Source: Thereva unica
Taxonomy: Eukaryota > Arthropoda > Insecta > Diptera > Therevidae
Reading direction: 5' to 3'
Assembly (NCBI GenBank): GCA_949987705.1
Contig: OX465286.1
Span: 23,702,396 to 23,766,395, forward strand
Length of the DNA: 64,000 bases
Position 1 is the stretch's first letter. Each line of letters begins with the position of its first letter. Below, piece after piece: positions 50,940 through 62,446 of the stretch. Below the pieces are notes generated by a model, which was not told where the DNA came from, searched no databases, and was given only the letters and a program-made list of their open reading frames with translations. The position numbers and the translations under genes are program-made.

Positions 50940-51514
50940 CCTAACATTCCCCCTTCAATGGATTTATATACATAATAATTGAATCAAAGATCATTACAAA
51001 AGATCCCTCAAGAGCTTCTTTAATTCTTAGTTCAATTAGCTTCTCACAGCTGGCGCTCACATCTCGCACCAACTTTCCATCCCATGTCGGTTCTGGGCCA
51101 CGCAAACATACATCCAGAGCTTTAAGTCACATCCCCAAATCCCGTGCCAGCTCTGGGCCATATCCCATGACATTTCTGCGCCACTTTCAATTCCTGCTCT
51201 GGGCCAAATTCCATGCCCGTTCTGCGCCACCTTCAAATACCATGTCTGCTCTGGGCCACCCCATCCAAGACACAAACTTACATCCAGAGCTTTCAGTCAC
51301 ACCCCAAATCCCATGCCGGTTCTACACCACATCCAAGACCAGAACTTTCACCCATCTCCAACCACCAACTGTAAGCCACCTTATCCAGGACTCACACCAA
51401 AAAATACCCCATACACCCACATCAAGAGCTTTCAAGCCACCTTATCCAAGACACAAACCTAAAACACCTCATACACGCACATAAAGAGCTTTCACCCATC
51501 TCCACACACCAACT
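50940..51514. other. Polinton right subterminal repeats
   Basis: No gene supported. It consists of diverged short repeats such as TGCTCTGGGCCA, CACCTTATCCAAGACAC and AAGAGCTTTCA, related to the inner parts of the left end but shuffled. Confidence 0.65.
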
Positions 51515-51746
51515 CTAAGCCACCTTATCCAAGACACAAACCTAAAACACCTCGTACACGTACATGAAGAGCTTTCCCTGTTCGTCCACGTACATAAAGA
51601 GCTTTCCCTGTTCGTCCACGTACATAAAGAGCTTTCCCTGTTCGTCCACGTACAAATAAAGCTTTCAAAATGGCGGAAAAGTAATTTTTGACCCCTATGT
51701 TAAATCCCATAAGAAAGTGCGCCAGAATCCCCATAGCCTTACTACT
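51515..51746 (-). repeat. Polinton right terminal inverted repeat
   Basis: Reverse complement of the left TIR with only a few differences in about 230 bp. It contains the same three 30-bp repeats. Confidence 0.93.
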
Positions 51747-51752
51747 CATGCG
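51747..51752. repeat. Polinton target site duplication, right
   Basis: CATGCG, matching 36309-36314. Confidence 0.95.
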
Positions 51753-52783
51753 GTGTCCCGCAAGGTTCCGTCCTGGGCCCTCTCCTATGGATCGCAATGT
51801 ACAATGATGTGTTGGGGCTTCGTCTTCCAAAGGAAGCAGTGGCGATCGGGTTCGCAGATGATATCGGGGTAGTTGTCGAAGGAAAACACCCAGAAGACAT
51901 CGAACTGTATGCGAACGAAGCGATCTGGGAAATAAAGGCGTGGTTAGAACGCGCTGGGTTGAAGCTTGCTGAGCACAAAACTGAAGCAGTGCTGATCAGC
52001 AAACGGCGAAAGCCAGTATCCGTGAGGATCAAGGTAGGGGAACAGATCATCCATTCACAGCCCGCTCTAAGGTACCTGGGAGTGATGATCGATCGGAGGC
52101 TAAATTTCAAAGCGCACTTGGAGGGCACGGCAGACAAAGCTTCTGCGATTTGTGCAGCACTCGCAAGAATGCTGCCCAATGTTGAGGGCCCTAGACCGAG
52201 TCGCCGCCTCCTCCTGGGGAGGGTGGTCAGCTCAGTCCTGTTATACGCAGCGCCAGTGTGGGCAGCAGCGTTAAACAGGACTGCTAATAGTAGAAAATGG
52301 ATGGGTGCATATAGGCTAAGTGCACTTCGCGCTTGCTGCGCGTACAGGACCACGTCCGACGATGCGGCGTGCGTGATAGCGGGGATGATTCCCGTAGACA
52401 TTCTGGCGAGGGAAGGCATGCGTCTCTATGACCCAGAATACGGTAGAGGACAGCCAAGAAGGGTACGGCGGCAGATTGCTCGCTGTGAGTCCTTAAGGGA
52501 ATGGCAGGGGAAGTGGGACGAGTCTGTCAAGGGTCGTTGGACCCACAGACTCATCCCTAACGTGGAAATATGGGTTTCGAGGGAGCGTGGGGAAGTAAGT
52601 TACGACCTCACGCAGTTCCTGAGCGGACATGGGGGGTATAGGAAATACCTCCACCGCTTCGGCCACGATGATTCTCCGTTGTGTCCGGTATGCCCAGCGA
52701 CGGAAGAAGACGCGGAGCACGTCTTCTTTGCCTGCTCGAGATACGCCGAGGAAAGGGCGGAATTAGAAGAAACGGCCCAGGCG
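51753..52783 (+). pseudogene. R1-D ORF2, middle segment (RT catalytic part to zinc motif)
   Basis: Continues R1-D ORF2 from VPQGSVLGPLLWIAMYND through FADDIGVVVEG, the thumb region and the CPVCPATEEDAEHVFFAC zinc motif, then stops at the hAT insertion after ETAQA. The frame stays open. Closely similar to R1-B. It has no start of its own. Confidence 0.9.
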
Positions 52784-53306
52784 CAGTGGCGGATTAAGAC
52801 TACTTGATGCCCTAAGCAATCCGACCCTGTGGGCCCCCCTATCCGTATGTCAACTAGAATCGGTCATTAAACCTTTACCGCCTAAAAACATTAGTTTTTT
52901 GTAAAATAAGATGATGAGATGTAATGTACCTTAGAAGTGGAGTAGGTGCGACAACAATAAAAACCAAAGCATAATTTATTTATTTATTGAAATGTGCCTT
53001 TCGGCTTTTCCGGGCATTGAATTCACGCAAGATAGTATTAACGTCTAACGTTTTAAACATATCGGACTTTATGCATAATATCCAGAAATTATCGGGCCTT
53101 TCTTGTATCATCTATGTCCTTTTTTCATTTTTTAATATTTTTAATTTTGAAAAAGAGCGTTCCGCTGAGCAAATTGTAATCATAAGCGATAAAAATATAC
53201 GCAAGGCTGTTTCCACATTAAGGAAAGTTGATTCAATTTTATCATCATGTATTATTTTATACAATTGTGCGTGAGTTTGATGTAAACTTGAGCGAGCCGA
53301 ATCACT

Positions 53307-54695
53307 GGGTCGTATGCAAAAAAAAAATGAGAAGTGAATTCTATCTCATATTTCTGAAAATTTACTTCATTTTGTATGCAAAAAAATTCATTGGATTTGA
53401 GTTCTATCTCATACGAAGAGATCAATCTCATGTATTGAGAAATGTTTCATTCTGAAAGTGCTTTACGAGAAATTGCTTCAAATTGTATGCAAAAAAGAGA
53501 CTTAACTCAAATTTTCGAGATATTGCTTATAAAAAATTAAACATGCATTTTATATTGCTCAATTACATTTTTAAGGTAGTATGGCAGCATTTACGGAAAT
53601 ATCGACAAATACACGTCTGTATAAGGAGATAGCCCAGTCACTTTATACAGGAACCTTTGAAAAAATGCACTGGAGATTTTTCAGCGGGATTCTCTTTATT
53701 TTGAGGTCACAAATAATTTCCCAAAAGTCCATAAAGCCAGATCCCAAAATAAAGAGAATCCCGCTGAAAAATCTCCAGTTGCATTTTTTCAGAACTTTAG
53801 TCCTCTTTTTTTGTATAAAGTGACTGGGCTAAGACACAAGGAGGCCGTTAATTAATGAAGAAAAAGTTAGAATATAAAAGGTCTGTTTTTAAGCCTGATA
53901 AAACTTAAAATTGTGAAAAATAACACAAAAAATTCAAATTTAATTTAAATTTTATTTGAAAGATCATGACATTATAATTTGAAAATGATTTTGGGCACAT
54001 GACCACGGCGGCTGTTCTTGACGAAGCACATTCTAGACGTCTAAATTGTGTAGAGTACTGCTGGCCGTATGTCATGAATAACACGAAAAATGTTGGCTTA
54101 CAGGGGGTCAATTGCTGCTAGATTATTAACCTAAACTAGCGACTTCAAGTAGTCGCACAAGAAATAAACGAGAGATATTAAATCGCACTACCTAGGGGGT
54201 CCTAATTGACGGGTATATTTCTCGAAATCAACTTATCGCCAAATTTTGATTTCAATAAGTCGATGGCTGCAGTTTTATTTACATCACTTTTATTTTTAAG
54301 TCTATTTTTCGTGTTGGCTATTTTTTTTGTTCAATTCTTTTTTTGAGATATCGTTTTTAAATTTTTCGTTAAAATAAATAATTATTTGCGTTATTGTTTC
54401 CTTGTTTTGTGATTTTATGAATGGCAGTTGTGTTTTCTTCAACAATATTTGATATTTTTTAAATTGTTTTGCTACAACTGTCATTTTTTCACTTTCTTAA
54501 GTTGCCTCGACATGGGTAACTTTGTTAAGCTTTTGAAATGATCTCAGTTAGTTGAGAACATTCTCATGAGCAGATTCTCAACTTTTTGCATTCGAAAATG
54601 AGATCAAGATCAGAGTTATTGCTGAATCTCACAAATGGAGCAAAAGGTCCACATCTTAGTCTTCGAGATTGATCTCCTTTTTTTGCATACGACCC
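53307..54695. mobile_element. 1.4-kb TIR element nested in hAT (GGGTCGTATGCAAAA ends)
   Basis: Left end GGGTCGTATGCAAAAAA, right end TTTTTTGCATACGACCC, with ACT on both flanks as a 3-bp duplication. Inner parts of both ends share further GAGAT-rich inverted similarity. It holds a 60-residue Lys-rich minus-strand frame (54302-54484) with a coiled-coil look, possibly part of a transposon accessory protein. Superfamily unassigned. Confidence 0.7.
53630..53831. mobile_element. 202-bp foldback MITE (TAGCCCAGTCACTTTATAC ends)
   Basis: Inverted repeats of about 85 bp per arm, starting TAGCCCAGTCACTTTATAC and pairing through TTTTTCAGCGGGATTCTC, with a short loop. AGA flanks both ends (53627-53629, 53832-53834). 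It lies inside the 53307-54695 element: the fourth nesting level counting R1-D. Confidence 0.8.
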
Positions 54696-54849
54696 ACTGG
54701 GTCTGGAACTTATTCTACTTATGACATATGAATGGAACTGTTGCATTTCTGTTGGTGCTGATTGTATTCTGCAGTTTGATCGGGACACATAATTTTATCG
54801 GCATCGGGTATTTTATTCAAGAATGAGAATTTGTCTGCTGTTTTTTTGT

Positions 54850-55510
54850 ATATCTCTCCTCTTTTTCGCATCTCTGCATTTAATTTATCAATGACACGTT
54901 ATTTTGAATCGTTCTCTTGGGATGAAACTTACTTCAATAGCTGAACCATCATTGGGCATTTTCTTTCTTCGTCTTTGACGGGTGTCTTTGTATTCCACAT
55001 ATGGTAGCTTTTCTTTTGCGCGGGCTTCTAAAGAATCAAAGTCGCACCGCAATTTATTTGACAAATTAGCTGCTTCTCTTCTGGTTTCTCCTTTTTGCAT
55101 GTCATCCACAGAAATCACGTATAAAGCATCTATAATTTTATTATATGTCTGTCAAATAACTGATGTCACTGTAGCGTGTGCTTCCCATCTCGTTTCTGAT
55201 AAAGATTTCAAAACACTTTCATCATCCAAATGATCTTTTAATATGCACCACCTTATGGTTGAACCAGATAAAAATTGTATAGATTTTGGACTGATAAAAA
55301 TTTACAGCTGCTAGGCAACAATCCACGGCGCTTCGACCTACTAAATTGAGAGAATGGGCTACGCTTGGGATATATATTGCAAACGGATTCGCTTCTAAAA
55401 TCTTCTGCTGCATGCCATTCCAGACATATTTGAAGCATTGTCATAAGACTGGCCTCTGCATTTTGAAAAATCTAATCCACAATGTTCTTCAAGGTATTGA
55501 AGAGTCTGCT
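54850..55510 (-). pseudogene. hAT transposase remnant (Zmym-like subgroup)
   Basis: Minus-strand pieces in several frames: CRGQSYDNASNMSG near 55470, YIPSVAHSLNLVGRSAVDCC (55290-55380), LKSLSETRWEAHATV near 55200, and a C-terminal ISVDDMQKGETRREAANLSN piece (54888-55118). These in order are typical of hAT transposases related to ZMYM-type host genes. Multiple frameshifts and stops. The catalytic domain is incomplete. Confidence 0.8.
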
Positions 55511-55837
55511 TTGCCAACACAATAAATGCGTTTCCAACTCAATAAATGTAAGAAATCGCTCTACTGCTTGCCCATCTTTTATATAGCGAATAACTACGCT
55601 GAGCTGGTCCGTGTGTCAAATCCGGCGTAGAATCTATTGAAAGACTCTAATATCTAGAATCTTTTATCCGCACGAATTTTCAAATTAGTATTATGTAGAA
55701 ACTCTTTTTGGTGTGGTTTTTGGTGACGTGAGAGTGAGACGTGCGGATTTTTTGTGTTTCTTCTGGTGCCCCCCCAGACGTGATGCCCTAGGCAATTGCT
55801 TAATTTGATTAAGGGTTAATCCGTCACTGCCCAGGCG

Positions 55838-56014
55838 CCACTAACGCCGGAAAACATCGTAGAACGTATGATGAGATCCGAGGAAATGTGGAAGAAAGTG
55901 GAAGCAACCCTGAAGGCCATTCACAGAAAGTTAAGGCTGTGAGTTTAGTTCGGTAAAAATCCGACAAACTGTCTGAGTACTCAGCGGTGTCTATGAAGAT
56001 TCTCACCATCCTTC

Positions 56015-56027
<13 letters not shown>
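55838..56027 (+). pseudogene. R1-D ORF2 tail and 3' end, internally deleted
   Basis: After the hAT, R1 sequence resumes (CCACTAACGCCGGAAAAC...) to AAGTTAAGGC, then jumps to TGTGAGTTTAGTT of the 3' UTR. About 190 bp, including the ORF2 stop and the conserved stem-loop, is missing. It ends in A11 before (TA)n. Confidence 0.85.

Positions 56028-56078
<51 letters not shown>
56028..56078. repeat. (TA)n microsatellite after R1-D
   Basis: TA array between the R1-D poly(A) and the next TIR element. Confidence 0.95.
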
Positions 56079-56080
<2 letters not shown>

Positions 56081-56081
<1 letters not shown>

Positions 56082-56876
56082 GAGTGGGCGAACAAAACGG
56101 CACATGTCCATGGTTGGCCGTTTTAAGTTTTTTGACGGATCGTGTTCATTACACTAAACTGCAACTAATTTCAATCTCAGACACTTCAAAAATCACTTTC
56201 ATGTAATATTTTTTTTGTTAGCAAAGTAACGGTTTCCCTGCAGAAAGGCACATGTCCTACGAATATTCATATTTTTTAACCATTCGTTAATGTGGATTTT
56301 CAAAAGGGCACGTATTTCATACAAAAAAGTTTTTAATCAACAATGGAAGTTCATTGCACCTCACCTGGGGCTCTAATTACATCGATTTGTATGTGCATCA
56401 TAAAATGCACTAAAATTTACCTCACTTTTGCCTCCCACGGCCCCAAAACAAGCCGTTGGGGGCACTATGACCCCTTAAATTTGCGTAACAGTCCCTACTA
56501 TTAGGGAAAAATACCAGAAAAGTCTCCCCTTGCCTCTAAGGGGGCCAGGGAGCTCCCTAAAAGGCTAAAAACAAAAAAGCATGTCCAGTTGGGTTCCTGC
56601 AAAAGGGCACATGTCCATTCAAGGGTTTGACAAAACGGGACATGTCCAGTTGTGTCCCTGCAAAAGGGCACATGTCCATTTTTGTTTTAATTTTTTCTCT
56701 TAAAGTATTAAACATATTAAAAAAAATTTTTTTTCCGTCTGAATGAGTTCAAATAGTAGCACAACCTACCATACTCATAAATAGTTAATGTGATCAGTTC
56801 AGAGGCAGAAACAGTTTTTTGCGATTTCTGAACAATTTGCAAAACTGGACATGTGCCGTTTTGTTCGCCCACTCCC
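56081..56876. mobile_element. 0.8-kb TIR element with ACATGTCC repeats
   Basis: The ends are inverted copies of GGAGTGGGCGAACAAAACGG followed by CACATGTCC. At least five further GGCACATGTCC or GGGACATGTCC copies lie inside, each around the palindrome GGACATGTCC. Non-coding. (TA)n on both sides. Superfamily unassigned. Confidence 0.78.
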
Positions 56877-56900
56877 TTATATATATAATATATATATATA
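56877..56900. repeat. (TA)n microsatellite, short
   Basis: TA-rich array between the TIR element and the Helitron 5' end. Confidence 0.9.
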
Positions 56901-59015
56901 TCCTTACTAATATTATAAATGCGAAAGTAACTCTGTCTGTCTGTCTGTATGTTACGCTTTCACGCCTAAACCGCTGGACCGATTTTGATGAAATTTGCAA
57001 CAGACATAGTTTAGACCTTGGAGACGGACATAGGCTATTTTTTTGGAGAAAAAAGGGTTGAAGGGGGTGAAATGGGGTTCAATAAGTTGTAAGGGGATTT
57101 ATTTTCTTTACTTTTTTTCTATTGTATAAAAAGTAACTGACTGACAGACAACGCACAACCTAAACCGCTAGAGCTAAAGGGCTGAAATTTTTGACAGTGC
57201 ATCCCTAGCGATTTTTCGAAATTCATCCCCTAAGGGGGTGAAATAGGGTCAACTCAAAACCGCTGGAGCTATAAGGCTGAAATTTCGACAGTGCATCCCT
57301 ATAATGACGTGGACATCCACTAAGAAGCGATTTTACGAAATTCATCCCCTAAGGGGGTGAAATGGGGTTTACCCAAACCGCTGGAGCTATAGGGCTGAAA
57401 TTTTGACAGTGCATCCCTATAATGGCGTGGACATCCGCTATAGAGCGATTTTTCGAAATTCATCCCCTAAGGGGGTGAAATAGGGTCAACTCAAAACCGC
57501 TGGAGCTATAAGGCTGAAATTTCAACAGTGCATCCCTATAATGACGTGGACATCCACTAAGAAACGATTTTACGAAATTCATCCCCTAAGGGGGTGAAAT
57601 GGGGTTTACCCAAACCGCTGGAGCTATAGGGCTGAAATTTTGACAGTGCATCCATATAATGGCGTGGACATCCGCTATAGAGCGATTTTTCGAAATTCAT
57701 CCCCTAAAGGGGTGAAATAGGGTTTACCCAAACCGCTAAAGCTATAGGGCTGTAATTTTGACAGTGCATCCCTATAATGGCGTGGTCTTCCACTATTAAA
57801 GCGATTTTTCGAAATTCATCCCCTAAGGGGTGAAATAGGGTTTACCCAAACCGCTGGAGCTATAGGGCTGAAATTTTGACAGTGCTTCCCTTTAATGACG
57901 TGGACATCCACTAAGAATCGATTTTTCGAAATTCATCCCCTAAGGGGGTGAAATGGGGTTTTTCCAAACCGCTATAGCTATAGGGCTGAAATTTTGACAG
58001 TGCATCCCTATAATGGCGTGGACATCCACTATAAAGCGATTTTTCGAAACTCATCCCCAAAGGGGGTGAAATAGGGTTTACCCAAACCGCTGGAGCTATA
58101 GGGCTGAAATTTTGACAGTGCATCCCTTTATTGACGTGGACATCCACTAGGAAGCGATTTTTCGAAATTCATCCCCTAAGGGGGTGAAATGGGGTTAACC
58201 CATACCGCTGAAGCTGAAGGGCTTTAATTTTGACCGTGCATACCTATAAAGACGTAGACATCCACTTAGGAGCAATTTTTTGAAATTTATCCGCTAAGGG
58301 GGTTAAATGGGGTTAACCCAAACCGCTGGAGCTGAAGGGCTTTAATTTTGACAGTGCATCTCTATTTATGACGTGGACATTCACTAAGAAGCAATTTTTC
58401 GAAATTCATCCCCTAAGGGGGAGGGGAGGAATGGGGTTTACCCAAACCGCTGGAGCTATAGGGCTGAAATTTTGACAGTGCATCCTTTTAATGGCGTGGA
58501 CATCCACTAAGAAGCGATTTTTCGAAACTCATCCCCTAAGGAGGTGAAATAGGGTTTACCCAAACCGCTGGAGCTATAGGGCTGAAATTTTGACAGTGCA
58601 TCCCTTTAATGACGTGGACATCCACTAAGAAGCGATTTTTCGAAATTCATCCCCTAAGGGGGTTAAATGGGGTTAACCCAAACCGCTGGAGCTGAAGGGC
58701 TTTAATTTTGACAGTGCATCTCTATAATGTCGTGGACATTCACTAAGCAATTTTTTGAAATTCATCCCCTAACGCAGTTTAATGGGGGACATAAACATGC
58801 CAATCTCTGCTTCAAAACTTGCAGATTTGTTGAGCAGAGGTGGAGGTGATATACGCAGCAATTTGTTTACCATATTTATTAAAAAAATGCACTATAATAA
58901 ACCCTTTTAGGGATAATGACAGCTGACTTTTTTGTTTGTTTTTTTGAAGGAAAACATTGCACATAATAAACAGTTTTTATTTAAAGGCGTTGCAAGGCAC
59001 GCGGGTTTTATGCTA

Positions 59016-59016
<1 letters not shown>
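56901..59016 (+). mobile_element. Non-autonomous Helitron
   Basis: Begins 5'-TCCTTACTAATATTATAAAT, a widespread insect Helitron-like 5' end, directly after an A. It ends in CTAG (59013-59016) directly before a T, as expected for insertion between A and T. A small hairpin (GCG-T-TGC / GCA-CGC, loop AAG) ends about 10 bases before CTAG. No Rep/helicase is encoded. The interior is mostly a 118-bp tandem array. Confidence 0.82.
57150..58770. repeat. 118-bp tandem repeat array inside the Helitron (~14 copies)
   Basis: Each unit holds CCGCTGGAGCTATAGGGCTG, a GACAGTGCATCCCT segment, GACGTGGACATCCACT and TTCATCCCCTAAGGGGGTGA. ACAGTGCATC-type marks recur every 115-120 bp. The first units form a dimeric higher-order repeat of about 237 bp. 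Confidence 0.92.
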
Positions 59017-59080
<64 letters not shown>

Positions 59081-59085
59081 TATAT
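59017..59085. repeat. (TA)n microsatellite after the Helitron
   Basis: TA array; the left part of the same locus is at 56877-56900, so the Helitron probably landed inside one array. Confidence 0.93.
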
Positions 59086-59921
59086 GGGACATTCCACGTC
59101 AAATTCGACCCCCCTCCGTTTTGGCTGAAATTTTTCAGGGACTTTGGGCAACTATTTAAGACTACAAAAAAAATTTTTTTAGAATTTTTTCATTAATCTA
59201 TTGATCAATGAAAATTAAATGTGTTTTTTCGGGATTTTCATGAATTTTGACTTTATTTTTTTATTTTGGCTCTATATCTTTCGTTGGGGTCGACGTTTTT
59301 GATAGGTTTTACATGTTGTCAGGTCAGAGGGGTTGTTTACAAACAAATTTGCTGAAAAACATAAACATATTTTCGAATTCAAGGTCAAAAGGTCAAAAAA
59401 TAGTAAAAAACTTTAAAATTCAATTTCTCAAATACCCCATCTCGAAAATGGACGTTTTCGGTGTCAAAATGTTCGGGAGAAGTCACTCTAACACCTCGAT
59501 CAAAAATCTCGGTGGGCTCTTAAGGATTTCGAAAGTTATGAGTATTTGTTTATAATCTTTAATTTTTTACGATATTTATTGAATTCTTTGCCCTGGATAT
59601 AGTTGAAACGCATCAATTTTCACCAAAACTTGTATAAAGGGTTTTTTTGGCGGCTGATTACGAATCTGCGGCCAGATTTTCAAAATTCAAAATGGCAGCC
59701 AAGATGGCGGTCCAAAATTCATTAAATTACCACTTATGGAGGATAGCAAAGACGAAGGACCCACCTGTAGAGGATGAGTCTGCCTTCCAAGTCCTCTGTG
59801 AACGCCCCGCAATAGCGAGGAACAGGGTTTTGTGTTCGAGGAGTCCTTGATCGAGCATGCATGTCTAAACGACAAACCCAAAGGCAGACTGCTGAACTTG
59901 TTTTATAAGTTTTAAGCAACA
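59086..59921. other. Unassigned repetitive sequence
   Basis: Starts GGGACATTCCACGTCAAATT directly at the (TA)n edge, which looks like one end of a transposon, but no inverted partner was found downstream. No gene supported; the frames around 59647-59922 are short and unrecognised. Confidence 0.5.
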
Positions 59922-60919
59922 CAACATATCCCTAAAAACCAAAAAAATACAACCAAACTATATAAAATACATAAATACGCTAAAATAAACCCAAAATAAG
60001 CTAAATTAACTAATTAAATTAAAGATATAATCAAAAAACCAAAAATTTCAATTCTTAAAATCTCTCAAAAAAGTGCGGATGAATCGTAACCATAAAAACT
60101 CATTTTTACGGTCGATTTTTACGTTATTATAAAAACTATTATTATTACGCATTACTGATTTTTAATATGTTGTATAATATTTCAAATTACTAAAAAACAT
60201 AATTTAACCGTAGTTTTATTAAATAAATTAATAATTATCAATAAAATAAAATTTTAAAACTATCAACCAACAAGCGCCACCTAGAAGAAAGTTAGAAACT
60301 ATGTGGAATGTGGGTTATAAATCGCTTCCCACTTATGCAGACGTGATTTGCAGACTTTTTGCAGAATATTATTTGACAGATGGAATTTTAAATGGAAAAA
60401 CGTGTGCCGGTGGCGTGTTGCAACATATCCCTAAAAACCAAAAAAATACAACCAAACTATATAAAATACATAAATACGCTAAAATAAACCCAAAATAAGC
60501 TAAATTAACTAATTAAATTAAAGATATAATCAAAAAACCAAAAATTTCAATTCTTAAAATCTCTCAAAAAAGTGCGGATGAATCGTAACCATAAAAACTC
60601 ATTTTTACGGTCGATTTTTACGTTATTATAAAAACTATTATTATTACGCATTACTGATTTTTAATATGTTGTATAATATTTCAAATTACTAAAAAACATA
60701 ATTTAACCGTAGTTTTATTAAATAAATTAATAATTATCAATAAAATAAAATTTTAAAACTATCAACCAACAAGCGCCACCTAGAAGAAAGTTAGAAACTA
60801 TGTGGAATGTGGGTTATAAATCGCTTCCCACTTATGCAGACGTGATTTGCAGACTTTTTGCAGAATATTATTTGACAGATGGAATTTTAAATGGGAAAAC
60901 GTGTGCCGGTGGCGTGTTG
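59922..60919. repeat. 499-bp tandem duplication (two copies)
   Basis: Copies start at 59922 and 60421 (CAACATATCCCTAAAAACC) and each ends near GTGGCGTGTTG. One difference was noticed (AATGGAAAAACG, AATGGGAAAACG). Each contains a short frame MWNVGYKSLPTYADVICRLF with no recognised family. The unit begins CAACA and ends TGTTG. Confidence 0.9.
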
Positions 60920-61409
60920 CAATTAAATTGTATCCTGTTTAAAACTAATATAATAGTGTAAAATTGAAAATAATTAATCATAAACACGTAATAATTGATT
61001 TATTGGTTAATTTAAAAGTGATAAGGTGCTATTTAACGTGTATTTTATAAAAAAAGTGCAAGATTCGAATTGGAAATTTTCAAAATTGCAGGTGCTTTTT
61101 AAGTTTTAATTTTTGAATTTATTTATCGGTTATATATTTGGGGTCGGTTTAACGCAACGATTTGCTTGTGGTAACTGGGTTTCGCAGGTCAATTTGCACA
61201 AGTGAATCGTTGCGTGTGCAAAATATGTAAAATATATGCGGCTACCACCCTTAGCATGATCTTGGGTGGATGGTGACGTTCGTTCGCAAGGGGGTATATT
61301 TTTAAGTAGAACCAAATGGCCTAATATTTTTGGGAAAGTGTACAAGTGTTTTATGGTTTGAGGGTTTGCATTATTTATTTAACAACTGGATAATATTAAT
61401 GAACACTCC
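60920..61409. other. AT-rich intergenic sequence, no gene seen
   Basis: No coding or repeat structure recognised beyond A/T-rich tracts. Confidence 0.5.
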
Positions 61410-62330
61410 ATCATCATCAGGAGCTCCACAGCCTATTGCTGGCCTTGGCTTTCATCAGCGTTCCAGCCTCCATGATTCGCGATCTCTGGCCCGTCTTTTC
61501 CAGGTTTTTATTACCTTTTGCCAAAATCCTACCTAGGTATACACACTCATCTACTGCTTCTATATTGTAGGTGTCTATCGTTATGTTTTGTCTGCTATAT
61601 CGGCGTTTTTTGTGCACATATACTTTGTGCTGTGCTCGTTTATTTCCAACATGTAGGAGAGTGCGTCATCTTGCCTTAATCCTCTATTTGTTTTGAGCGT
61701 TGGGGATAATTACCCATCAATTCTGAACATGTGGATCTTTATGTTAAATTCAACAGCTTTTTCTAAGATTTTTCTAAGTACAAATAGATGGTCTGTTGTG
61801 GGTCTTCTAGGACGAAAACCGCATTCATACTCTACGGTTGTAGTTTATTATGAAAATACTTTATATATTGTCTTCAATAGCGTTATACCTCTATAGTTGC
61901 TGCAAGATAGAGGGCCCTCGTTCCAATCATCAGGCACTTCTTTCCGTCTCCAGATTTCCGCTGTTACTTCATGTAGTTTTTGGATAGTTTCCTCTTCGTC
62001 TTGCTTAATGAGTTCTTCTCTGAGTTCATCAGTCGTAGTATACTATGTGCATTATCTTCTCATCTCGCCTCTTTTCCTAATACTTCTCTTCAGAGTTTTG
62101 TCTACTTAGCATGACCTGGAATGCTCGGTTTTTCTTCATTGTCACCTGGGCGTAATCTTCATCAAACCATTCTACTCTTCATCCTTGTTGTTGTGAAACC
62201 TAGAACCTCTTCTGCTGCTCCTTTTACTGCTCTCTATATGTCGTTCCATCGCTCGTTCAAGTTCTCATGAGTGTTTCGACCAATTTTATTTATTCTTACG
62301 TTTCCTCTTCTTGCTTTTATTGCAGATGCC
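61410..62330 (-). pseudogene. Decayed non-LTR reverse transcriptase remnant
   Basis: Minus-strand pieces in several frames. In order: a RWNDI...AVKGAAEEVLGF piece near 62250, EVTAEIWRRKEVPDDW then a SNYRGITLL piece (about 61920-62000), and ITIDTYNIEAVDECVYLG (61417-61617). These fit the order of an APE-type non-LTR retrotransposon (RTE/CR1/Jockey-like) RT. Many stops and deletions, so clade is uncertain. Confidence 0.65.
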
Positions 62331-62446
62331 CTTTCGTTCCTATTAAGAAGTGGTCGAAGTCTATATTTCCCCGGCTGTATCCTCTCACGGTTACGGTTTA
62401 GTATCCTGCGGCACGATTGGGGGGAGGGGCAAATTTATAACGAGAG

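Larger units (their letters stand above)
36315..51746. mobile_element. Full-length Polinton/Maverick (endogenous virus-like DNA element)
   Basis: 15,432 bp with TIRs beginning AGTAGTAAGGC and ending GCCTTACTACT, and a 6-bp duplication, the exact hallmarks of Polintons. Gene content: protein-primed PolB, double-jelly-roll major capsid, minor capsid, adenain-like protease, PLA2-domain protein, FtsK/HerA-type ATPase, collagen/fibre-like protein, integrase with chromodomain, and unassigned ORFs. Capsid genes, the PLA2 gene and the polymerase-side unknowns lie on the minus strand, while ATPase, fibre and integrase lie on the plus strand. Several genes carry disruptive lesions, so self-propagation is unlikely. 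Confidence 0.96.
52784..55829. mobile_element. hAT transposon, degenerate, 8-bp TSD
   Basis: Ends CAGTGGCGGATTAA on the left and CAGTGACGGATTAA on the reverse of the right, flanked by CCCAGGCG (52776-52783 and 55830-55837). TSD length and CAGTG ends define hAT. It encodes a decayed transposase on the minus strand and carries a nested TIR element (53307-54695). Confidence 0.92.
34484..56027 (+). mobile_element. R1-clade copy R1-D, interrupted by a Polinton and a hAT
   Basis: Plus-strand copy in three segments: 34484-36314, 51747-52783 and 55830-56027. The first gap is a Polinton (TSD CATGCG), the second a hAT (TSD CCCAGGCG). The 5' end is truncated in ORF1. It also has a 69-bp in-frame endonuclease deletion and a ~190-bp deletion that removes the ORF2 end and most of the 3' UTR, including the conserved stem-loop. 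Poly(A) at 56017-56027 leads into (TA)n. Confidence 0.9.

Noticed and set aside
57150..58770. CRISPR-like array
   Set aside because: The repeats are contiguous 118-bp units without unique spacers, inside a eukaryotic Helitron.
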